This document shows, in pieces, positions 6,697 to 13,221 of a DNA stretch of 15,955 bases (position 1 is the first letter of the stretch; each line of letters begins with the position of its first letter). Position numbers and translations under genes: made by a program. A model generated the notes under the pieces. The model had not been told where the DNA came from. It saw only the letters and a list, made by a program, of their open reading frames with translations, and did not search any database. This DNA comes from an uncultured Lachnospiraceae bacterium (GTDB lineage Bacteria; Bacillota; Clostridia; Lachnospirales; Lachnospiraceae). The stretch spans positions 1 through 15,955 of the forward strand of contig USGM01000080.1 in assembly GCA_900554205.1 (NCBI GenBank), in the 5' to 3' direction.

Positions 6697-8040
6697 CTAA
6701 GCCTTGTTTATCCGACTCTGCAACACCTTTCTCACATGGAAATATGCCGGAATCAGAAAAATATCCGCAAACACCCACGCAATCGGACTGCCGAAGCACA
6801 CTCCCGGAAATCCAAACGCCGGAACCAGTACAAAACCGGCGAGCGTCCTCGCCGCCATCTCAAAAACTCCCGCCAGAATGGCAAAGGTTGGAAATCCCAT
6901 GCCCTGAATCAGGAAACGGATAATGTTGACCAGCGCAAGCGGAAAGTAAAATGCCGTATTACAGATCAGGAACAGTCTCACATTGCCGATGATCGACACC
7001 TCGGATGCATCCAGAAACAGCGTTGCGAGCGGCTCACCGAGGAAAACAGCTACCAGAACGGCAATGACCGAATATCCGGCTCCCAGCATCACGCAGGATT
7101 TCAGACCGGTTCCCAGCCTGTCCAGCTTTCCGGCACCGACCGTCTGTCCGCCGTAGGTTGCCATCGTGGAACCGAGCGCATCGAACGGACAGGCGAGAAA
7201 GCCCGTTATCCTGCCTGCCGCCGTCACCGCAGCCACAGCATCGGAGCCCAGTGTGTTTGTCGCGCTCTGGAGAATGACACTGCCGATCGCTGTGATCGAA
7301 TATTGCAGTCCCATCGGCACCCCCATGCCGCAGAGTGAACCCATGAGGTGCCTGTTCGGCGCCCACTCCCCCTTCTGGATCCGGAGGATGTCAAACTTCT
7401 TTATGATAAACAGAAGACAGCACGCTCCGGATATTCCCTGCGAGATTACCGTTGCCCATGCAGCGCCCGCTACGCCCCACTTAAGATTTATAATAAAGAA
7501 CAGGTCGAGACCGATATTAATGAAGGATGCCATCACAAGGAAGATGACCGGCGTCTTGCTGTCCCCGAGTGCCCGGATCACACCGGAGGTCATGTTGTAC
7601 AGGAACGTCGTCGGTATTCCGAGAAAAATCACCCAGATATAGGAATAGGCTGCATCTATGATATTGTCCGGTGTTCTCATGAGAACAAGAATATATCTGC
7701 AAAGTAAGGTCGTCAGCAGCGTGATCACCGTGCCGAAGCCTATCGCCAGCCAGATGCAGTTTGCAACCACCCTTCGCATACCGGACAGATCCCCTGCTCC
7801 GAATTTATGGGAGATCGGAATGGAAAAGCCGCTGCATATGCCCATGCAGAAGCCTATGATCAGAAAGTTCACCGAACCCGTCGCTCCGACCGCAGCCAAG
7901 TTGTCCGTTCCCAGAAACCGCCCGACGATGATGGTGTCTACCAGATTATAAAACTGCTGGAATAAAAACCCGAATAAGAGCGGTACGGAAAAGCCAAGTA
8001 TCAGCTTCATGGGTGATCCCTGTGTCAAATCCTTCGTCAT
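6697..8040 (-). CDS. MATE family efflux transporter
   Basis: A 447-residue polytopic protein of the MATE family, close to the family's usual 450-residue length with 12 membrane helices. The start MTKDLTQGSPMKLILGFSVP, then LFGFLFQQFYNLVDTIIVGRFLG and LAAVGATGSVNFLIIGFCMG, is the standard N-terminal MATE signature. The second lobe repeats the pattern around residue 240 (GVPMGLQYSITAIGSVILQS). MATE proteins export cationic drugs or other compounds using Na+ or H+. The start ATG is preceded by AGGAGG at about 10-nt spacing. The gene has a candidate promoter 52-80 nt upstream and a probable terminator before that, so it is likely a single-gene transcript. The substrate is unknown. Confidence 0.95.
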   Translation of the reverse strand: MTKDLTQGSPMKLILGFSVPLLFGFLFQQFYNLVDTIIVGRFLGTDNLAAVGATGSVNFLIIGFCMGICSGFSIPISHKFGAGDLSGMRRVVANCIWLAIGFGTVITLLTTLLCRYILVLMRTPDNIIDAAYSYIWVIFLGIPTTFLYNMTSGVIRALGDSKTPVIFLVMASFINIGLDLFFIINLKWGVAGAAWATVISQGISGACCLLFIIKKFDILRIQKGEWAPNRHLMGSLCGMGVPMGLQYSITAIGSVILQSATNTLGSDAVAAVTAAGRITGFLACPFDALGSTMATYGGQTVGAGKLDRLGTGLKSCVMLGAGYSVIAVLVAVFLGEPLATLFLDASEVSIIGNVRLFLICNTAFYFPLALVNIIRFLIQGMGFPTFAILAGVFEMAARTLAGFVLVPAFGFPGVCFGSPIAWVFADIFLIPAYFHVRKVLQSRINKA

Positions 8041-8091
8041 AGCGCATCTTCCTCCTGTCTTTACCTTTACATTATGTTCAAATCAGTAGTG

Positions 8092-8120
8092 AGTATATGC
8101 GCGGCAGAAAGAAAGTGCAA
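8092..8120 (-). promoter_or_regulatory. Candidate promoter of the MATE gene
   Basis: TTGCAC (8120-8115) and TATACT (8097-8092) are spaced by 17 nt on the minus strand. The -10 matches 5 of 6 positions; the -35 is weak (3 of 6). The rest of the 189-nt gap holds an A/T-rich inverted repeat (8144-8164) and the terminator of the isomerase operon. Confidence 0.4.
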
Positions 8121-8169
8121 TGTACTTTTTTGACAAAATCGGAGCAAAAAATGGATTTTTTTGCACAAA

Positions 8170-8202
8170 CAAAGGAACAAGGAGAACAACCCTGTTCCTT
8201 TG
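8170..8202 (-). terminator. Terminator of the xylB-DUF4867-isomerase operon
   Basis: The arm CAAAGGAACAAGG (8170-8182) pairs with CCTGTTCCTTTG (8191-8202) with one bulged A, 28 nt after the isomerase stop. In the minus direction the stem is followed by TTTGTTTGTG, a modest T tract. Confidence 0.6.
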
Positions 8203-8229
8203 CAAAATGCCTGTTCAGTTAAAAATCCA

Positions 8230-9714
8230 TCAGCAGAATGGGTTCTCCGTCGGGTAAGGCAGAGACTTCGGCTGGTTGTAATCCAGATCCTCAATCGGAA
8301 CTCCGATGTACTTAAATACCTCGAACAGTGCCTTTCCGAAATGTCCGAAAGCAACTGCGCCGTGGTGAGGAAAGTTCTTCTCGATCAGCACATGGCGGTA
8401 GAAGCGTCCCATCTCAGGGATAGCGAACACACCGATGCTTCCGAAGGACTTTGTCGCTACCGGAAGAACCTCGCCCTGTGCGATGTAAGCGCGGAGCTTG
8501 CTGTCAGCAGTGGACTGCAGACGGTAGAAGGTGATATCGCCGGGCATGATGTCTCCCTCGAGCGTTCCGTTTGTAACCTCTACCGGAAGGCTTCTCGCCA
8601 TGATCTTCTGGTTTCTCATCTCACAGAAAGCAAGCTTCTTGGAGCAGGTATTGCCGCAGTGGAAGCCCATGAAGGTGTCCTTGTGTGTGTAAGGGAACTT
8701 GCCCTCGATGGATTCCTTATACATATCAGCAGGTACGGAGTTGTTGATGTCAAGCAGTGTAACTGCATCTGCGCTGACACAAGTTCCGATGAACTCGCTC
8801 AGGCAGCCGTAAATATCAACCTCACAGGATACAGGGATGCCCATTCCGGTGAGACGGCTGTTTACATAGCAGGGAACGAAGCCGAACTGTGTCTGGAATG
8901 CAGGCCAGCACTTTCCGGCGATTGCAACATACTTGCGGTAGCCTCTGTGTGCCTCTACCCAGTCAAGCAAGGTCAGCTCGTACTGTGCAAGCTTTTCAAG
9001 AACCTCGGGCTTCTTGTTTCCGGCGCCCAGCTCGTCAGCCATTTCCTTAACCTTTGCAGGGATTCTCTCATCTCCGGCATGCTTGTTGAAGGCCTCAAAC
9101 AGATCCAGCTCGGAGTTCTCCTCGATCTCAACGCCGAGATTGTAAAGCTGCTTGATCGGTGCATTACATGCAAGGAAGTTCAGCGGTCTGGGACCGAAGG
9201 AAATAATCTTCAGATCGGAAAGTCCAATGATTGCTCTTGCAATCGGAACAAACTCGTTGATCATGTCAGCACACTCTTCCGCAGTTCCTACCGGATACTC
9301 GGGGATATATGCCTTGATATTGCGCAGCTTTAAGTTGTAGCTTGCATTCAGCATTCCGCAGTATGCGTCGCCACGTCCATCAGCCAGATCAGCCTGGCTC
9401 TCCTCTGCTGCCGCAACGAAGATGGAAGGACCGTCAAAGTGCTTTGCAAGCAGGGTCTCGGAAATTTCAGGTCCGAAGTTTCCAAGATATACGCAAAGTG
9501 CGTTACAGCCTGCCTTCTTAACGTCCTCAAGAGCCTGTACCATATGGATCTCGCTCTCCACGATACAGATGGGGCACTCGTAGATGTCCGCAGCGCCGTA
9601 CTTGTCTGTGTAAGCCTTGATCAGAGCCTTTCTTCTGTTGACAGACAGGCTTTCGGGAAAGCAGTCACGGCTAACAGCGACAATACCGATTTTTACCTGG
9701 GGTAAATTGTTCAT
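8230..9714 (-). CDS. L-fucose/L-arabinose isomerase family protein (pentose or deoxyhexose isomerase)
   Basis: A 494-residue cytoplasmic protein of the FucI/AraA superfamily, which interconverts aldoses and ketoses using a divalent metal. Candidate metal and catalytic residues are Glu298 in CEVDIYG, Asp322 in TLLDINN and the His pair 450/451 with His458 in HHGAVAFGHFG. They occupy the same order as the Glu-Asp-His ligands of FucI. The N-terminal part (about 1-165) has the Rossmann-like fold pattern of the family (VKIGIVAVSRD, CNALCVYLGNFGPE). AGGAGG 8 nt before the ATG at 9714 sets the start; an upstream in-frame ATG at 9753 has no such site. It is the last gene of the xylB operon, 92 nt after DUF4867. 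Next to a xylulokinase one would expect XylA, so this may be a non-orthologous xylose, lyxose or arabinose isomerase. The sugar is unproven. Confidence 0.85.
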   Translation of the reverse strand: MNNLPQVKIGIVAVSRDCFPESLSVNRRKALIKAYTDKYGAADIYECPICIVESEIHMVQALEDVKKAGCNALCVYLGNFGPEISETLLAKHFDGPSIFVAAAEESQADLADGRGDAYCGMLNASYNLKLRNIKAYIPEYPVGTAEECADMINEFVPIARAIIGLSDLKIISFGPRPLNFLACNAPIKQLYNLGVEIEENSELDLFEAFNKHAGDERIPAKVKEMADELGAGNKKPEVLEKLAQYELTLLDWVEAHRGYRKYVAIAGKCWPAFQTQFGFVPCYVNSRLTGMGIPVSCEVDIYGCLSEFIGTCVSADAVTLLDINNSVPADMYKESIEGKFPYTHKDTFMGFHCGNTCSKKLAFCEMRNQKIMARSLPVEVTNGTLEGDIMPGDITFYRLQSTADSKLRAYIAQGEVLPVATKSFGSIGVFAIPEMGRFYRHVLIEKNFPHHGAVAFGHFGKALFEVFKYIGVPIEDLDYNQPKSLPYPTENPFC

Positions 9715-9745
9715 TTCTTGTTCCTCCTGTTTTACCATACTCATA

Positions 9746-9773
9746 TTTATCATTATAATTGCTTTTATGACAA
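9746..9773 (-). promoter_or_regulatory. Possible internal promoter before the isomerase
   Basis: The 92-nt gap between DUF4867 and the isomerase is AT-rich. It holds TTGTCA (9773-9768) 16 nt before GATAAA (9751-9746), and also a perfect TATAAT (9757-9752) without a good -35. This might give extra isomerase expression. Confidence 0.25.
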
Positions 9774-9806
9774 GATTCTACTCATCCATTGCTCTCTTAC
9801 AGATTA

Positions 9807-10451
9807 TTAGTCCTCTGTAATGTCGAGGTTCTTTCCCTTTAATCCGATAAAGCTTCCCTCGTCAAGTCCGCCCTCCGCATGACCGATCAGCCACTTGTTG
9901 ACCGCGGTAATCAGGCAGTCCTCATTGTCCGTGGTATTACCTGTTGCTCTGGGATGCTTTACCTGCAGGGGGTAATTCGTTCCCCTCGGCAGTACGATTG
10001 CCACCTGGAAGCCCTTGCCCTCCACGCTGCAGGGTGCATAGTGAAGCGTAGTCGAATAAACCTCTACCGCTGTGCCTGCCGGAACGAGGAATGCCTCGAT
10101 CTTAGAGGTGTCGTAGGTGTGATCCGCTTCTACGTCCTGCAGCATTCCCAGCATCAGGATTGCATCCGTGGCAGCCACATTAATCTCGGAGTCTCTGTGG
10201 TACTCCACCGCATTGAGCTTTGTATTATGTCCGTTGCAGTAACCGATCTGGATCGGCATCTCGCCGTATACGATGTGGGACAGTTCCTGCATGACGGGCA
10301 GCGCTTCCAGTTCCGCAACACCCGGCTCATAAACCACGCCCTCGGGAACCGGTGTCTTCTTCATCGTTTCGACCAGTCCGCTGAAATCCACATTGTTGAT
10401 GACACGTCCGTACTTTTTAAAGGACGGATCGTTTACAGATAAAATCTTCAT
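9807..10451 (-). CDS. DUF4867 family protein, possible sugar anomerase or isomerase partner
   Basis: A 214-residue soluble protein without signal peptide, matching my memory of the DUF4867 family, which is found beside fucose-isomerase-like genes. The centre looks like a small beta-barrel (cupin-like): EYHRDSEINVA (83-93), then FLVPAGTAVEVYSTTLHYAPC (121-141), then FQVAIVLPRGTNYPL. His85, Glu89 and His137 are plausible metal or substrate ligands. The order acidic-His, G-x-x-V-E-V-Y, H-x-x-P/C recalls the YhcH/EbgC sugar-anomerase fold; that likeness is by eye only. AAAGGAG 9 nt before the ATG at 10451 fixes the start. It lies 36 nt after xylB and 92 nt before the isomerase, so it belongs to the same transcript. 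Function is undetermined; a role in presenting the correct sugar ring form to the isomerase is a hypothesis. Confidence 0.75.
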   Translation of the reverse strand: MKILSVNDPSFKKYGRVINNVDFSGLVETMKKTPVPEGVVYEPGVAELEALPVMQELSHIVYGEMPIQIGYCNGHNTKLNAVEYHRDSEINVAATDAILMLGMLQDVEADHTYDTSKIEAFLVPAGTAVEVYSTTLHYAPCSVEGKGFQVAIVLPRGTNYPLQVKHPRATGNTTDNEDCLITAVNKWLIGHAEGGLDEGSFIGLKGKNLDITED

Positions 10452-10487
10452 GGGTTTGTGCTCCTTTCGCAATCATCTGATTTTAAA

Positions 10488-11957
10488 TTACAGTAATTTC
10501 TCGAAGAGAGGCTTGCAGGTCGGGTAGATTTCCTTGAACTGTGCGTAGCGCGCCTCATACTTTGCGACAAGCTCCGGATCGGGCTCCACTGTGTCCACAA
10601 TCTTAACGACCTTTGCCGCGATCTCCTCCACGCTGCCGTACTCTCCGCACGCCACAGCCGCAAGCATCGCTCCGCCCATCGCCGGACCCTCCTCACTCTC
10701 GATCACATCCACCTTCAGATTCAGAATGTTTGCGATCATCTTCTTCCAGAGCGGGCTCTTTGCGCCGCCACCGCAGATCTTTGTGCGCTTCAAGTCGATG
10801 CCGAGGGATTTCGCCACCTCGAGGGAATCTCTCAATGCAAAAGCGACGCCCTCCAGAACAGCCTGTGTCATGTCCGCTCTTGTCGTATCCATCGTCATGC
10901 CGATGAAGGTTGCTCTCGCATTCGGGTTATTGTGCGGCGAGCGCTCACCCATCAGATAGGGCAGGAAATAGACATGGTTCTCGCCGAGCTTTTCAATTGC
11001 CTTCTGTTCCTGTGCGTAATCCTTCGTGCCGATGATTTCGTCCATCCACCACTTATTGCAGCTTGCCGCGCTGAGCATGCACCCCATGAGGTGATAGCTT
11101 CCGTCCGCGTGTGCAAAGGAATGCAGCGCATTGAACTTATCCACACCGAACTTCTTCGAGGAAATGAAGATCGTTCCGCTGGTTCCGAGCGAGATATTAC
11201 ACATATTGTCGCCCACTGTTCCGGTTCCGACAGCTGCCGCCGCGTTGTCGCCCGCACCTGCCGCCACCTTGCAGCTCTCGGGGATTCCGAGCTCTGCCGC
11301 GATCTGCGGAAGAACCGTGCCGACTGCCTCATAACTCTCGTAGCATTTTGCAAGCTGTGTCTCGCTGATGCCGCAGATGTCGCACATCTCCTTCGACCAC
11401 TTGCGGTTCTTTACGTCAAACAACAGCATACCGGACGCATCTGACACATCCGTACAGTGTATGCCTGTCAGTTTATATGCGATATAATCCTTGGGAAGCA
11501 TGATCTTTGCAATCTTTGCAAAATTTTCAGGCTCCTTGTTCTTCACCCAGAGAATCTTCGGTGCCGTAAATCCCGCGAACGCAATATTTGCGGTATACTC
11601 GGAGAGCTTCTCCTTGCCGATGACATTGTTCAGGTAATCCGTCTCCTCCGTGGTACGTCCGTCATTCCAGAGAATCGCAGGTCGGATCACGTTGTCCTCC
11701 TTGTCGAGGATCACAAGCCCGTGCATCTGTCCGCCGAAGCTGATGCCCGCCACCTGACTCTTATCCACGTCCTTAATCAGTTCTTTGATTCCGTCCATCG
11801 TCTGCGCATACCAGTCCTCCGGCTTCTGCTCAGACCAGCCCGGATGCGGGAAATACAGCGGGTACTCCCTTGAGACGATGTTGACAATCTTCCCGTCGCT
11901 GTCCATCAGCAGCAGCTTTACCGCCGATGTTCCCAGATCAATCCCTATATACAGCAT
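10488..11957 (-). CDS. xylB: Xylulokinase, FGGY family
   Basis: A 489-residue cytoplasmic FGGY kinase that phosphorylates D-xylulose to xylulose 5-phosphate with ATP. Visible motifs are the phosphate-1 loop GIDLGTSAVK (5-14), the XylB-type sugar loop GGQMHG (75-80), ILWNDGRTTEE (95-105) and GFTAPKILWV (129-138). The catalytic base is Asp237 in GAGDNAAAAVG, and the C-terminal ATP-binding GGGAKSPLW is at 396-404. Length and the order of these blocks match E. coli XylB (about 484 residues), so I judge D-xylulose more likely than L-ribulose as substrate. GGGAGG 6 nt before the ATG at 11957 selects this start over the in-frame GTG at 12059. First gene of the operon; it diverges from the LacI regulator. 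Confidence 0.93.
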   Translation of the reverse strand: MLYIGIDLGTSAVKLLLMDSDGKIVNIVSREYPLYFPHPGWSEQKPEDWYAQTMDGIKELIKDVDKSQVAGISFGGQMHGLVILDKEDNVIRPAILWNDGRTTEETDYLNNVIGKEKLSEYTANIAFAGFTAPKILWVKNKEPENFAKIAKIMLPKDYIAYKLTGIHCTDVSDASGMLLFDVKNRKWSKEMCDICGISETQLAKCYESYEAVGTVLPQIAAELGIPESCKVAAGAGDNAAAAVGTGTVGDNMCNISLGTSGTIFISSKKFGVDKFNALHSFAHADGSYHLMGCMLSAASCNKWWMDEIIGTKDYAQEQKAIEKLGENHVYFLPYLMGERSPHNNPNARATFIGMTMDTTRADMTQAVLEGVAFALRDSLEVAKSLGIDLKRTKICGGGAKSPLWKKMIANILNLKVDVIESEEGPAMGGAMLAAVACGEYGSVEEIAAKVVKIVDTVEPDPELVAKYEARYAQFKEIYPTCKPLFEKLL

Positions 11958-12007
11958 ATGTAACCTCCCAATCTGCTTTCTATGTCCCGCCACGCCGCAG
12001 ACACGCT

Positions 12008-12028
12008 GTCTCCCGAGCTTCCGGAGAC
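12008..12028 (-). promoter_or_regulatory. Hairpin in the xylB leader
   Basis: GTCTCC (12008-12013) pairs perfectly with GGAGAC (12023-12028) in the roughly 107-nt, GC-rich untranslated leader between the predicted xylB transcript start and its ATG. No known riboswitch pattern is recognised. Confidence 0.3.
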
Positions 12029-12070
12029 CCTCTGCGCCGCCTGTTGTGTGCACGGGCACGCTATAAGGAT

Positions 12071-12099
12071 ATGATACTTGTTATTGAGAAAAAAATCAA
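12071..12099 (-). promoter_or_regulatory. Promoter of the xylB-DUF4867-isomerase operon
   Basis: TTGATT (12099-12094) and TATCAT (12076-12071) are spaced by exactly 17 nt on the minus strand, with a good -10 (5 of 6). The predicted start is near 12064. It overlaps the candidate regulator promoter on the opposite strand. Confidence 0.55.
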
Positions 12100-12105
12100 G
12101 ATAAT
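12078..12105 (+). promoter_or_regulatory. Candidate promoter of the LacI-family regulator
   Basis: TTGTTA (12078-12083) and GATAAT (12100-12105) are 16 nt apart on the plus strand. Start would be near 12112, about 70 nt before the ATG. It overlaps the xylB promoter, so the two polymerases would compete. Confidence 0.4.
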
Positions 12106-12113
12106 TTTGCCAT

Positions 12114-12123
12114 AATTGCAATT
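12114..12123. promoter_or_regulatory. Palindrome AATTGCAATT, candidate LacI-family operator
   Basis: A perfect 10-bp palindrome with central GC lies at the predicted start of the regulator transcript and about 15 bp upstream of the xylB -35. LacI-family operators typically have a central CG; here it is GC, so the match is imperfect. The position suits autorepression of the regulator better than roadblock of xylB. Confidence 0.35.
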
Positions 12124-12180
12124 CGTTCGGGTTTATGTTACTGTAGCTTTGAAGAAAAAGCACCGGAAACGAGGGGAACT

Positions 12181-13200
12181 ATGGCAACCATAAAAGAAAT
12201 CGCCGCACTTGCCGGCGTATCAAGAGGAACTGTCGACAGAGTTTTGAACCACAGGGGGAGCGTCAACCCCGCCACTGCCGAAAAAATAGAAAAAATCGCG
12301 CGGGAACTGGACTACAAGCCAAACGTGGCAGGTCTTGTCCTCGCGGCACAGAAGAAAAAGTTAAAGCTCGGCGTCATCCTGTTTTCACCAGAAAACCCCT
12401 TTTATGTGGATGTTCTCGCCGGTGTCAACGAAAAGGCTGAGGAGCTTGCAGGCTATAACTGCACCGTGCTTGTCAGACAGATTGCCAGCAGCGTGGAAGA
12501 ACAGCTGAAAGCGATGGACGAGCTGGTCGCCGAGGGCGTGAACGGCATTGCGCTCGCCCCCTACAACGACGAGACAGTCCGCAGTCGCATCAATGCCCTG
12601 TACGAGCAGGGCATCCCGGTTGTCACCCTGAACACCGACATCGAAAATTCAAAAAGACTCGCCTATGTCGGCAGCAACTACACCAAGAGCGGCGCAACCG
12701 CGGCAGGGCTGCTGCAGCTTATGACGCACGGACAGGTCAACGTCGGCATCGTCACAGGTTCTCCGAATATCCTCTGCCATACGGAGCGCATCGCCGGTTT
12801 CACCGATACCTTAAAGCCTTACAGCGATACCATCCACATCACAGACGTTGTCGAGGTACATGACGATGAGATTGAGAGCTACGAGAAGACCACGCAGCTT
12901 CTCAAGGCGCATCCCGAAATCAATGCCCTGTATTTCGCCGCCGGCGGTGTCTACGGCGGCTGCCGCAGCGTCAAAGCTCTCGGCTTACAGGGAAAGATCC
13001 GCATTGTGGCATACGATATGGTTCCCACGACAAGGGAGCTTGTGAAAAAAGGTACAATCGCCGCTGTCATCTGTCAGCAGCCGAAGCTGCAGGGAAGCAA
13101 GCCCCTCTCCCTGCTGTTCACCTACCTGACAACAGGGGGGCTGCCCGAGAAGGAACACAATTATGTCGCCGTTGACATCAGAATCCGGGAGAATCTCTGA
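12181..13200 (+). CDS. LacI-family transcriptional regulator of the pentose cassette
   Basis: A 339-residue repressor-type regulator. The N-terminal helix-turn-helix is ATIKEIAALAGVSRGTVDRV (2-21), followed by the hinge region YKPNVAGLVLAAQKKK. The rest is a periplasmic-binding-protein-like effector domain starting at LKLGVILFSPENPFYVDVLAG, more like the ribose-binding (Peripla_BP_4) branch than classic LacI. Sugar-pocket marks include FYVDV, LNTDIENSKRLAYVGSNY and a late YDMVPTT segment. GAGGGG lies about 4-5 nt before the ATG. It is the only plus-strand gene and diverges from xylB, so it most likely controls that operon and itself in response to the sugar or its phosphate. Its control of the convergent GH127 is possible but no operator is visible there. 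Whether it is a repressor or activator is not shown. Confidence 0.93.
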   Translation: MATIKEIAALAGVSRGTVDRVLNHRGSVNPATAEKIEKIARELDYKPNVAGLVLAAQKKKLKLGVILFSPENPFYVDVLAGVNEKAEELAGYNCTVLVRQIASSVEEQLKAMDELVAEGVNGIALAPYNDETVRSRINALYEQGIPVVTLNTDIENSKRLAYVGSNYTKSGATAAGLLQLMTHGQVNVGIVTGSPNILCHTERIAGFTDTLKPYSDTIHITDVVEVHDDEIESYEKTTQLLKAHPEINALYFAAGGVYGGCRSVKALGLQGKIRIVAYDMVPTTRELVKKGTIAAVICQQPKLQGSKPLSLLFTYLTTGGLPEKEHNYVAVDIRIRENL

Positions 13201-13221
13201 CGGATAGCCTCCGTCATTCTC
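13189..13221. terminator. Shared hairpin between convergent LacI and GH127 genes
   Basis: A perfect 7-bp stem TGACGGA-tagcc-TCCGTCA (13198-13216) contains both stop codons, one in each arm. A further GAGAA/TTCTC pairing (13189-13193 with 13217-13221) extends it across a 4-nt bulge. It lacks a T run, so it is not a textbook intrinsic terminator. Confidence 0.45.

Noticed and set aside
8144..8164. A/T-rich inverted repeat GCAAAAAA-TGGA-TTTTTT(T)GC
   Set aside because: Mostly A-T pairs, low stability and no clear link to a gene end; considered as an extra terminator but the stem at 8170-8202 is better placed.
8161..9333. Long 390-codon plus-strand open frame opposite the isomerase
   Set aside because: It is antisense to a clear isomerase gene with motifs and ribosome binding site, and its translation resembles no known protein. 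Long antisense frames are common opposite GC-rich genes.
11958..12059. N-terminal extension of xylB from the GTG at 12059
   Set aside because: XylB family proteins begin at M-Y-I-G-I-D; GGGAGG with ideal spacing marks 11957. The extension reads through the leader.
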